DNA of 64,000 nucleotides from Dysidea avara (lineage: Eukaryota; Porifera; Demospongiae; Dictyoceratida; Dysideidae): contig NC_089281.1 in the NCBI RefSeq assembly GCF_963678975.1, positions 6,721,277 to 6,785,276 on the forward strand, in the 5' to 3' direction. Of this stretch, positions 50,001 to 60,100 are shown one piece after another. The translations under genes and the position numbers were made by a program. Positions within the stretch are counted from its first letter, which is position 1. Every line of letters begins with the position of its first letter. Under the pieces are notes generated by a model. That model searched no databases. It saw only the letters and a program-made list of their open reading frames with translations, and was not told where the DNA came from.

Positions 50001-52986
50001 CAAAATTTGTATGGAGAAGGTTAAAAATAATAACATTAAATGATGAAACACTACATCATGATACTGCTAACCTGCTGTAGACACAAATGAGACTATTCCA
50101 CCAGCATCATCAGACACTTCTATTATAACCATCGTAGTGGAGGGTGGATATAGCACTGATGATGATCCAGGATCAGACAAGGTTACAAAAAAGTTTTCAT
50201 CTCCTTCTGGGTTAGGATCATCAATAATTACAATCTCCTCAGTCACTGACATAGATCCAGCAGGAAACGTTATTATTGTTTGTTGAGTAGTGTAATCCTG
50301 ACCAGGAGTTGCTGTTCCATTCATTGTACTTAATGTTACGTTTGTAGCTATGTTGATTGGTCCCACTTGTGTACCATCTTCTAACAACCCTCTAGTAACA
50401 GTTAGGCTAACTGTACCATCAGATTCTGACACTCTGTACTCTGATTGGCTAAATCGAATGGGACTATCGTTTTCCAGAATGGTTAGCATAGCTTCAGTAT
50501 CTGTAGAGTTTAACATTCCACCTCCTGTGACTGACATCAGTCTAACAGTGAACTGCTCGTTGTTCTCTGGAATATCATCAGCAACAATGAAAACAGTGAT
50601 CTGTTGTGTTGACACCTGATCAGCAAATGTTATTTCACCACTAGTGCGGGTAATATCATCACTGCTGACACCTGATGAAGCTATAATCTGTGAAGGAATA
50701 AAATACATTTTTGGCATTAAGATATACGTATCACAGGGATACATTGGTAATGGTTCATGATTCTAAATGCAATTAATACAGCTAGAGGTTAAAGTCATAC
50801 AATTAATTTCCTGCTTTGATTCTTTTAACTTACATACTTACCTCCCAAGTAACTCCTATTGTACCAAAAGTTCCTGGTCCTCTTAGCACCTGGAAGCTAA
50901 CACCTGTAGTAGTTGCAGTTTCTTCAGCAGTTACTGATAGTGATGCCTGCAAGTGCATATAAATTGTGTTAATACAAGTACATGTACTGTACACACCTGG
51001 TTGAATTGTACACGTCCATTTGGCTCGTCACTTGCTTGGATTACTATTTCTGTTGTATTTGGTGAGCCTACTGCAATTCCAACTGTACTAAAAATCTCAA
51101 TAATAAATGTCTCATTTCCTTCAGGAATGTTGTCATTCACAATTGACAGTGAACCAGAAGCATCTGACACGCCATCATTAAAAAATATACTAGCACTTCC
51201 AGCATGAAAGTCACCAGTAGTTGTATTTGTAACCTGTGTTAAAAATTAATAATAGCAATGTGCTAGCTATAGTGTGAGCACACATGTAGGCATGTGTGTG
51301 TGTGTGCGTACGTGTGTGTGTGCGTGTGTGTGCTTATTATTGGGCACTAGGCTAGTCACTTACCCTTATAAAGGCAAAAGCTGTTCCTGCTGTCCCACCA
51401 GTTCTCTGTAGCGGTATTGCCACAGGAACAGGAGTGGTGCCTGCATCTTCTATGGCTACTATCCTAGACTGTGAGAAGCTGACTTCTTGTTGTGCCTGTG
51501 CTAACCCTCCCAGCAGTACGGTGGTTATCAATGCTGCTGCAAATAAAATACACATATTACAATATAATGAATAGTCACTCTATCAGCTGAGCTAACACAG
51601 AGCTAGGTCAAGGATAATAGATTTAAAAAACAGATGATGTCTTAAGTATATGGCTTTCCATATATCACAAGCCTTATGGCACAGTGACGCTACACTAACT
51701 ATTTCTGTATGAATTTTAATTACAGAGTTTAGGTAATATTATATATAAAGCAGACTGTACAAGATTGTTAGTTATGGTACCCTGCTTGATGGTATATCAT
51801 TTGATTGCTGAGATGCATATAATTTCTACTAAACTGTAACCATGGCAGTGAGTCAGGTAGCTAACCATCACTATAGCTATACAAACACCTTCAAAACATA
51901 TTGAGTTACAATACTTCAATGTTTCGGCATTCAATCACTTATAATCGGAGGCATAGCTACACCTGGGCATATGCCTGGGTATCAGCTCACATTGCTCAGA
52001 CATCAGAAATTGTTATGACATGGCAACCATGCATGGAAATATTATGTTTAATGTCCATGCACAAATTATAACTTGCGATTCTATCCACCACGGCACCACA
52101 GCTTCAAAATAAGTGCAGCCAAGAGTTCGTAATAATATTATATCATACGGAACTCTATATACAACTCTCTATATATTATGAACTCTGAACTATATAATAT
52201 TATGAACTCTTGGTGTGGTGCATTCAAATGAGTCTGATATAATAAACTTATAGACTACTAGTTACCATTTAAACGTGACTCGGATATGCCCACCAAAAAT
52301 GAATGAATCATGATTGTTGCATGCTAGCTCAAACTTTACAGATGGCTGCATATACAGATTTATCTAAGTGGCACTTTTATAAGTTCCTGCTAATAAGTCA
52401 ATTTATGCACATACACAACAGAGTCAACATCTGTAGCTAGCCATGCCATGCACTTGAAAACAGCAATTCATATAGTATGAACACCTATGCATAGGTTCAG
52501 TATAAGGGGGCTAGATACTCCCGGTCCTGCTTTGTTATTGTTGAACCTCATACAGAGTTCAGTGAACATGGTAGAAATTTAACACAGTAAAACTCCTCAG
52601 TTTCAGGACCAACTTGAAGTATTTAGGAAATGTGATTTAATGTAAGTGCAACTTTTATGCATTCGTGCATGGCAAGGTGTCGATCAGCTTAGGCCAGTTA
52701 AGCAGTTAGCACATTCGTCACACTATACTTCTAACCTCTGTTCTGGTTTATATAGTGAATTGACAGAACAGTTGCAATTATCTAATAGGATTATCTCATG
52801 CTGTAGGCGACACGCCCATAGCTAAACATGTATAGTTAGTTAATAGCGTTTGAGAAAAACAAGGTTCCAAACAGCAAGCTAGAGCGATATATAGGCTTGT
52901 TTTATGCAATACATTTATTCCCACACTGTGCAGTGCGTGCGTTATGAGCAATACGTGTACTTACCAAGAAATGGGCGGATCTCCAT
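27373..52986 (-). CDS. ADGRV1: Giant Calx-beta adhesion GPCR, ADGRV1/VLGR1-like
   Basis: One minus-strand gene with dozens of small exons and mostly 50-60-base introns. It starts at 52,986 (MEIRPFL), joins the exon at 51,543-51,360 to give a signal peptide, then runs through about 38 Calx-beta repeats, a LamG-like domain, a PAN-like insert, a GAIN/GPS region, seven helices and a cytoplasmic tail ending DTHL. The Calx-beta repeats show the pattern G(T/S)FG.(V/I).V.W, a (G).L.F..G block, DD.PE..E.F.V.L and NDDP.G...F. In vertebrates this receptor forms ankle links of stereocilia and periciliary membranes with usherin, whirlin and harmonin; Calx-beta domains bind calcium. Product length is several thousand residues. 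Whether the first exon and all small exons are right needs transcript data. An alternative is a Calx-beta adhesin without orthology, but tail, LamG position and 7TM argue against it. Confidence 0.85.
27798..27828. repeat. (AT)n tract in ADGRV1-like intron
   Basis: A TATATA run within the intron between the last two coding exons. The same intron holds TG repeats near 28,230-28,275 and a CATGCATACATACATGCATG stretch near 28,290. It is about 1.05 kb, far longer than most introns of this gene. Confidence 0.7.
28747..29935 (-). other. Seven-transmembrane region of the ADGRV1-like receptor
   Basis: Helices are spread over small exons. TM1-2: VVMLLIIILHIVYY and FVNLCISIFLF (29,840-29,935). TM3: CTVLSILTQLTVIAQFAWI (29,650-29,770), with the extracellular-end Cys. 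TM4 and the second loop: LGFILIVWAVPVLIVVATIL (29,410-29,600). TM5: LVSTVLPIVLCLMCMALMF (29,200-29,340). TM6: FFLLITLPWIFGSL (29,004-29,140). TM7: AIYAVVVYFFLSW (28,850-28,923). The FLL.TL.WIFG block of TM6 is typical of adhesion-class receptors. The basic WRTMLRK follows TM7. Confidence 0.8.
28950..29018. repeat. CA/TG microsatellite abutting a splice donor
   Basis: Read on the gene strand, the TM6 exon ends ...AATTACATGCAG and the intron begins directly with about 30 GT units. The first GT doubles as the 5' splice site. See the separate finding. Confidence 0.85.
30000..30285 (-). other. GPS motif with degenerate cleavage triad
   Basis: The exon at 30,210-30,285 encodes CVRFEYPATNTASGRWIM...SC, and the next (30,000-30,160) gives YVECQCTTFGEFAARRE. 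The two Trp/aromatic and four Cys positions of a GPCR proteolysis site are present. The canonical C-x-C-x-H-L-(T/S) is replaced by CQCTTFG, so the His general base and the Thr/Ser nucleophile are missing. Self-cleavage is therefore unlikely. Confidence 0.75.
30290..31750 (-). other. GAIN-domain region
   Basis: Exons between the last Calx-beta repeat and the GPS encode alternating hydrophobic strands, such as FTPTPNLRSVSLSIGIQNQ near 30,440, and helical segments (LVQMVLDGIPSVVEANNLRY near 31,030). This fits a GAIN domain, though it is too divergent to mark subdomains. Confidence 0.5.
31750..41200 (-). other. C-terminal Calx-beta array, about 20 repeats
   Basis: Consecutive repeats of about 115-140 residues each, with signature segments such as DDIPERNEDIIVQLTGVTGG (near 40,980), DDIPEIDEQFQVEL (39,540), DDVPEIMETFFVSIT (37,470), DDEPELDETFIVRLL (35,660) and DDVPELLEYFTLEL (32,370). 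Exon borders often split each repeat near its middle and end. Repeats nearest the GAIN domain (33,000-34,200) have lost the DD.PE acidic pair, which suggests weaker calcium binding there. Confidence 0.8.
41583..41830 (-). other. PAN/apple-like insert within a Calx-beta repeat
   Basis: After a Calx-beta start (FGAFGDLEIFYTV) the exon encodes CSSQCLSRRACQSFGLD, then C-VLYAVS and GVQYYEKD. The C-x3-C-x5-C-x2-F spacing and final CxLY resemble PAN/apple domains, which bind proteins or sugars. The Calx-beta fold resumes in the next exon (HDDFTV..., DDITPELNETFIVVLNS). Confidence 0.6.
41980..45100 (-). other. Middle Calx-beta array, about 7 repeats
   Basis: Repeats between the LamG-like domain and the PAN insert, for example DDNVPEFSESFTVSLTSVSG (42,660), DDFPELDESVFIRLTG (43,140), DDSIPELLKTFNVEL (44,050) and EDQLPELDEMVTIAL (43,590 and 43,650, spanning an intron). 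Each has the NDDPxG-type linker. The first one after LamG (near 44,940) is atypical, with DDIAEPNTPLVVALG. Confidence 0.8.
45110..45675 (-). other. Laminin-G/pentraxin-like domain
   Basis: Exons encode FYTPSVAGSFSISVWVMPTL, SLSLIFDSGNYQIQFEYTYQ, LEDGNFHHIAVTITQTIAKI with YFDG, and GGGTFVGAMQDARFYSSAL. The order (FSISVWV; FHHIAVTI...IYFDG; GAMQDARFYS..AL) is the concanavalin-like LamG/pentraxin signature. In vertebrate ADGRV1 a single LamG domain likewise lies among the N-terminal Calx-beta repeats. Confidence 0.8.
45690..51545 (-). other. N-terminal Calx-beta array, about 11 repeats
   Basis: It begins with VSFSQSRIVAIEDAGTTPVP just after the signal peptide and proceeds through repeats marked by DNIPEGNETFIIEIFS (51,110), DDIPENNEQFTVRLMS (50,560), DDSDPEIPELFTVML (48,940), DDEPEIDEQFQVALNF (48,010), DDVPEIAERFTLEL (46,620) and DDVVPELTELFEFRLLN (46,150). 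The eleventh runs into the LamG-like domain without a full acidic motif. Confidence 0.8.
49390..49930 (+). mobile_element. Non-LTR retrotransposon relic (reverse transcriptase C-terminus)
   Basis: On the plus strand, inside an ADGRV1-like intron, broken frames read AMQALGIIKR, LVRPYLEYCVQLWNPYL (with single-base changes), DIDILKKVQSRATVLVKNI, DRLRYLDLYSLYCRRKRGD and ETFKILNSM. This is the conserved end of LINE reverse transcriptases (R-P-x-L-E-Y-x-V-x-x-W-x-P, K-V-Q-R-R-A). Stops and a frameshift near 49,470 show it is dead. Confidence 0.75.
51546..52961 (-). other. First intron of the ADGRV1-like gene
   Basis: About 1.4 kb between the seven-codon first exon (52,965-52,986) and the exon finishing the signal peptide. 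It contains an AT-rich stretch with repeated TATATTATGAACTC-type words (52,140-52,210) and no evident coding sequence. It could hold regulatory elements; nothing specific was recognised. Confidence 0.5.
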
Positions 52987-53337
52987 GCTTAGCTAGCGAA
53001 GCAGCAACGATCACAAAACGTTTTCAGCACACGGGATAGAGATCACTAATTCCAAAACTATTTTTGACTACTTTTTATGCTGAATATATTCTACTAATCC
53101 GCATTAGAAGCATCGTAATTGTAGAGCTACTGCTGTAAAAATAGGGCGGTACCAAAAACTTTTTAAAAGGTGTGTGCTCATACAGCACGTGAGATATCAT
53201 TACGAAATGCACCTCGTGCGTGTTTGTATTCTAATATATTAGTTATCGATTCTTTATCCGTTCATTGTGTGAAACACGAGGCACAGCAACGAAGTGTAAT
53301 TAATGTGAGGTCACCTTTAGGGGTAAATGACTTGTTA
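52987..53337. promoter_or_regulatory. Divergent promoter of the ADGRV1-like gene and VPS54
   Basis: The start codons are only 351 bp apart on opposite strands. Part of this gap is open in the VPS54 frame back to 53,170, but the ATG at 53,338 better fits a normal N-terminus. No TATA box was identified. Confidence 0.5.
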
Positions 53338-55687
53338 ATGGCCAGCGCTGCCAACGCTAGCTATAAAGTGGATGTTCCATCATCCACAGCTAGCCTCAAG
53401 GGACCACAAACCACCAAGCCAGCTGTTGTACAGACCAAGACTCACCTACCGAAGGTCTCAGAGCTGTTAAAGAAAGATGAGAGCCTGTGGACTATCTATT
53501 CTTGCACTCAAAATCTTCCAGCAGCATTAAATGACCCTAGCGACAGAGAAGTGGACTTGTTTACTAAGACATGGGGGGAGACATTTGTACCCATGGCAAC
53601 ACTAGCCATTTCAGATATGTATCCAAAATTAAAACGTTCAGATTTTGATAGTTACCTGAAGGACTCGCGTAAGAAGAAACGACATCATAAATCATCTCCA
53701 GAAACTGCAGACCTTCAGATCAACACAGCAACTACAATTTGGCAAGGTATAGTTACAGTGTGATGCTTGGTATATCGTAAGTGTTATAGTAAGCAAGCTA
53801 GTGTTGTATTTTAATGTGTTTGGTGAGATAAAATTCTTCAAATTTTAGTTGTTGGTTTTATAGTTACACTTACTAGTACTGTTCTTACAGTTTGATTTGA
53901 TGAATTTTTACCAATTTCCCTGTCAAAGCTAGTACATTGCTATTACTCCAGTGTTCCATGACTGATGTCAATAATGAGCAACTCCTTCACAAAATTAACA
54001 GTCCATCGCCACCAATATGGTTACTATCAAAAGTGTCTAATATAATTGTTGCAAATAAAATCATATGTCCTTCAGAAGACAATTCAATCATTGAATTTTG
54101 CTTCGATGCTCATGAATGTGTTCTACATTTTTGTAACATTTTAATGTTATAGCAAGCATTTACTATTTTTGTTGTTTAGATGGGCAAGATTATGATTTAA
54201 CATCAGTACCAAAGGTGAGATGTGCTTGGTGTGCAATGTACTATAAGTACTTCCTCAGATGAATGTATTATTAGAGTGTTTGAGTGTTCACTCATAAAGC
54301 CTGTTGACTGTTACACTGCATGTGTGTCACTTATGGCTACTTCACTTCTAATTCTATGGTAGGACTTTGGGTCGCCTTCAGGCTAAAATATTTCTAAAGA
54401 GCAGATGACTGCTAATGCAAGTTCCACTGTAATCACAGAGCAGTTCTAGTATAATAATAATAAATTATTCTTGTTCTAAGCTATTGTTGGTAAGGTTTAC
54501 TGGTCACCAGTGTTGGGCAAGTTACTTTGTAAAAGTAACTAGTTACATATTACATATTACTTGCAACTGAACTATTTAGTTACAGTTACATATTACCCAT
54601 AAAATAAAGTAACTATAATAATATTACATATATTATATTACTTTGTGTCCACAGCCTTAAGCTGTCACGTGTGAAACTACCACTTTATCACGTGACATGA
54701 TCGCGTTGTTGGACAATGTGCAAATCTTGGTTATAAGTAAGAAGCTGATGAATAAGCTTCATTAAGTAGGCTTCGTTACTTCGTTGTGGCTAGGCGTTAC
54801 TTAGAGGATAACTAACGAGATTAGTAACTTTGTTACTTGTAGTAATAGTATTATGTAATATTAGACTCGTTACAGTAACTATATTACTTAGGTAACACGT
54901 TACATTTTAAAGCAAAGTAGTGAGTTATATTACCTGCTTTTATAGCATATTTCGTTATATTACTTAGTTACCAGAAAAGTAATAATATTATGTAATGCGT
55001 TACTCCCAACACTGCTGGTCACCAATGTAGTTTATACCATAACATCTGTATTTCTGTTGATAGACATTCTGATGTGTGATGGTACTGTTAAATATAAAAC
55101 TGCTTGTTAAAATTACACTGTGTATTGTATAATTATTTCAAAAAAAAATTTGAACACATTTTGAAACTATATACGAAATTTTGCTAGATATTTATGCAGC
55201 CATCATTCAACCTAAACAACTCAACAACATTTACTGAAGTGCTTCCGGGAATCTTCACTGGTCCAGCTACTAGCAGTGAACATAGAAGAAGGCCATCACA
55301 GTCAGATGGTAAATCCAGTTCAGTTCGATCAGCACAGCTTCTTCATGAAAAGGTATTTATATGTAAATCCTGTTGTTAAAGTTTTAACTTCTTTTACCTG
55401 TTTCAGCTTGTGCACTATTTGGATATAGTGGAAGTACACTTGGCATACCATGTCTCTAGGAAGTCTGACGTGTTCTTTAGTACACTGACCTCACAAAAAG
55501 AGTTGCAGGAGCAGATAGCAGAGACAAGAGAGCAGGTCACTTCATTGAGGCAGAAGCTTGGCAGTGTTGATGAACTGACAACCCATGGGTTGTTACATGC
55601 TGTTAAACTACATGCTCTGAAATCAAGACACTACCAGATATTTCACAAGGTTGGAGATTGATAAGCATCACACATTCACAATGCACA

Positions 55688-55742
<55 letters not shown>

Positions 55743-57098
55743 GCGCGCGCACACACACACAAACACACACACACTACACACATGCGTAAATAGCTAATAC
55801 AATATATACAGTAAGTTAACAGTGTGACCATTTTAGCTCAAATTGATGGCTACAGTGGCCCAGACACAGCCCACAATACAACTACTACTGAAGAGTTCAG
55901 ACTTCATCGCTGCACTAGACCTGATCAACACCACACAAGAAGTGCTGCAACAAGAACTGAGTGGAATACATTGCCTAAGGTATTTTGTGTAGTTCACAAT
56001 ATGGTTGGGTGATATTAAATTAGTGACATGCGAGTCATTTGATGTGATTATTGCAATATTGTATATGAATATTGAAACACAACCACACAGTTAGAAAAGT
56101 CCATGCAACTGTCTGTTTTCACTGAGAGTTAGTTTACAAACATAACTTCTTTGCTAACAAGTTAACCAACAGACATAGTAAGCAATAGTACGCATGAACT
56201 ACATCAAATATGAGGCCAAGAAGAGACACAATTATTGTTGCAAAATGCAATAATATTGTGAAGGTTAAATACATGCGATGATGGTATTATGAGCACATGA
56301 TTAGGTCATATTGACGAAATATTGCCCAACCCTAGTTCACAAGTATTTCTAATAATTGCATGTGTACATTTCATGCAATTCAAATAATTTACAGTTTACT
56401 AATCTTTCTTTAACTCATAGAATATTTATAATTCATTAACTAAAATTTGAAATCCAGGTAGAGCATGTATGCATGTTATTTGTATTACGAGTTAATGTGT
56501 GTGTGCTCATTATATGTAGGCATCTAGGCTCACAGTTAGCTGAGCTTGAGAATGCCATAGAGAAAATGATGGAGTGTGATTTTGTACGTTTCTTTATGGA
56601 GGGGTTGAAAATGAAGCTGAACAGCCAAGAGAAAATTTCTGGAGAAGATAAACAGACAACTGAAGTGAGAAAAAAAGTGTTCTCTGTGTGTATTGTACCT
56701 TGTTCTATGTACATGCAAACATATGTTGTGTGTATAGTGTGTGTGCAGGGCCACCCCCAGGGGGTGGGGGGGAGGCAACTGGGGCATTTTTCCCTGGGCC
56801 CCAGCCTGAAAGGGGCCCCCAGGAGGCCCCACGAAGGGCCCCCTGAATACCTGTTTAAAAGACCGATATACTCTAATAGAGCAGTCACAGTATTCTTCAG
56901 AGGAGCAGTATAGCAAGCTTATAAATAAGGAGATATGGTTGGTGAGGGGTAGCTATTGTCATTGTCAGCATGTAATGACCTTTTTTTTTTTGGTCTTCAA
57001 CTTACAGCTTGGGTGAAGTTGCGATTATGGAAACCTCCTTGTCCCTGGGGGCCCCACTTTAACTCTTTGCCCTGGGCCCCTTAATTTCTCTGGGCAGC

Positions 57099-57140
<42 letters not shown>

Positions 57141-60100
57141 CATGCATTCATTCATGCTTGTGAGTGTTGAGTAAATATATTTTCACTGTAGGAGAACATG
57201 ATAGCAGTTGTGGTTGGTCTCTTGAGGCAGAAGAAGGTACATTTTCTGTTTGCTGCCAGAGAAGAATTATCAACCTTCATCAAGAATTTTATGAAAGAGG
57301 TTCACCACAAACACAACCTGTACAACTGTTACACTAGTAATGTATAACAGATGCTGTCCAACTTTTTACCAGAGAAACAAGTCACATCCAGTGGAACTTT
57401 ACAAAGGTACACTTGAAAGAATTAACCCTTGTGAGGTCATGAACAAAGCCCATTTTACTTTTTTTGAGTAAACTGTCCCATCATTCCGGTTGGCAAAGCT
57501 AAAAGAGTGGGTTGTTGGTTGTCTTGGTGTTTCATCCAAACATGGTATCATATTTGTTTTTTAACATTAATTTTGGAACCCCTAATTCTCAAAAAGGTTT
57601 ACTTCTTAACTAACAAAAAACACTGTCATTGTGTTGGGATGAGGTTTATGAGTGTGTACACACAAAGGAGGTTAGTCATGCTGCATAGCTTTATGATGTA
57701 TTGCTGTAATTACACACACAAACATGACTGCTACATTAGAGTATCTCGATCTTTTTGCAAGCTGAAAAGTAGTCCAGCCAATGCAGTATCATTGTTTTGA
57801 AGTCCTAAATGGGTTGAACTTTTCTGTTGAGATCACAATATGTTTGTTGATGCATGACCAACTTCCTCTGGTGTACAGGTAACTAGGGAGTACAATTCAC
57901 ACAGTAGTTTATGTACTAGGTATCAATGTACTGGGTTTGTAAGATCTCAAGATTGGTTGGTCAACTTCCCATGGTCTAAGGGCCTATCAATTTTGTGTGT
58001 GTTCTTTTAGAGTGTTTTAGTGATCATTTCTTACCTGTAGTAATGCTGAGCAGATAAGACCACTGGACTTCTCTCAGTGGCTTGAGCTGCTTGAGAGACT
58101 GTTTGAAACTATGTTGAAACTGCTTCGAGCTGTACAGGTATGCAGCATAATGTGTAATTTTCCTGAATAGTAGCAGTCTTTGTGATTAATGATGTCGGAA
58201 TAGTAAGGGCAGTAGAGTGTAGGCATTTTGGTGGGACCAATTTATTTTGTTCCTTTACTTTAGAGGTATGCTTCCTGTGGTAAGACAATTTGTATTGGCA
58301 TAGACTAATTGAGAGTGAATGGCTTGTACTACTTTGGTTAGTTGGTTCTCTCTAGCTCTCTAGTATTTAAAATTTAGTTTGTGTGCTGTTTTCTGTTTTG
58401 CGTACAGGCACATTCAGTGAAATCTGGGCCTCCTCATTATAGTGACCATGTCAAGTAGGTCCCAAACATAGCTAAGGTGTACTTCAGGACCTCATCAATA
58501 AGACCACCTCATTATGGTGACCTTGTCAAGTAGGTCCCAAGCTATATACTTCATGACTTTTTCTTTAAGATCACGATTCTTCATCCCATCTTATTGGTGG
58601 TGTATTCAGTCCATTTTACTGTATTTAATACATTGGTTTACTGATTGTCTATCCAGAGCATTATGAAGCTGATCATCGGTGTGTGTCATGCTGCCTCATC
58701 TGATTCAAACTTCACCATATCAGAACTGGGCTCTGTGATGGATGACAATCAAACAGAGGACACAACCATCTACCAACAACAGAGCAGCTCCTCCATGATC
58801 AGCCAGTCAGAAGGTGAAGTGTCCACTGCTTCATCTTCTCAGATGATTGAACAATTTGAGAAGAACACTGAAGAGCAAGACGCGCAAGATCGTGTTGATC
58901 AGCTACTTCTTGAGGATGAACTGAGTGACACTAGAATAGCATCACATAGTGGTAAAGACGTACAGCACACTTCAATCACAGAGTTAACAGATCAAAAAGA
59001 CACAAGGGTGGTTCAGCCATCACCCAGCCCTACTGGCGAACCAGCTGCTAGTACTAGTACTCCAATAGTTTCAGTTGCTGCTTCTCAAAGATTAGTGGAT
59101 AGTTGTTTGGACATGCTTGCTGGCTCATGTGAGCTAATACATTCTCGTTGTGCTAAGATATTGAACATATGGGCTAAGGTAATTGCATTGTGTATTAGTA
59201 AAGAGAATCTTAGTTGTAACAATTATTTTATTGTTCTCTACTGAACACCTTAAAATTCTTGAAAAGTTTTGTGGCCTTGTGTTTAGAGCCTGAGGCAGTT
59301 AGATTGTCTGGATTCTGTTTAATGCAATGTGATATGTGGAGCACATTTGAGTAGACTAACTGGCTAGATATTTTACATGTTTTTATGATACCATTTAATT
59401 ATTTCACTCATTAATTTGACATACCTGTAAGGTTGCCATTGGAAACGTCTAATAATGTCAGCAACCATTTCGTTATTTGCTTACAGGCCGGTAAACTAAC
59501 CACTCTCAGTTCCAAAGACTTCATGATGCTTGTGGAGCTGATTGAAAAGTTTGTGAGTGACTGTGCAGCCATCACAGGTCGGAAACATCCCAACCTTCGT
59601 GCCCCGCTCTTATCACAGGTATGAAACAAGACAAGATAAAGGCACGGTGTCTTATTACCTGGTTGTGCAGGGGAAGAAATTTCTTGAGAATTTCCATGAG
59701 GCAAGAAAAAGCAACTTAAGGTTGGTTAGCAAATGAATTATTCCTCTATAGTACACTGCTTTAGTTTGTTGTTAGATGGAGAGAGATGGAAGCAGGTGGA
59801 TATCCCTCCTGAAATGCAGAGTATTGTGGAACGCTTTGAAACAGGTTTTATATCTGTTGTATTTACACTTTTTGTACCAGATTCACTGATTTAAAAAAAT
59901 GTAAGGACCCAGCCCCTACAATAAAATAGCTATATGTGACTGTCACAGGGAAAACTGGTCTTATTGCCTAGTAAGTATATATCAAGAAATGCTGCTGGTT
60001 TTAAGTATTTAGTGTGTTGTTGCTTGATAGTTTGAGGCAACATTTACCAAAATTTTCACGGGCAAGCTCTAATAGGGGTGGTGGGTAGGAGAGGAGGGCT

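Noticed and set aside
53170-53337. Upstream in-frame ATG as the VPS54 start
   Set aside because: The extension (MCAHTAREISLRNAPRACLY...) has no resemblance to VPS54 and lies in the short divergent promoter gap; the ATG at 53,338 is preferred.
56473-56913. 146-codon open frame (+) running past 56,664
   Set aside because: The VPS54 exon ends at a good donor at 56,664; the rest reads into a MITE.
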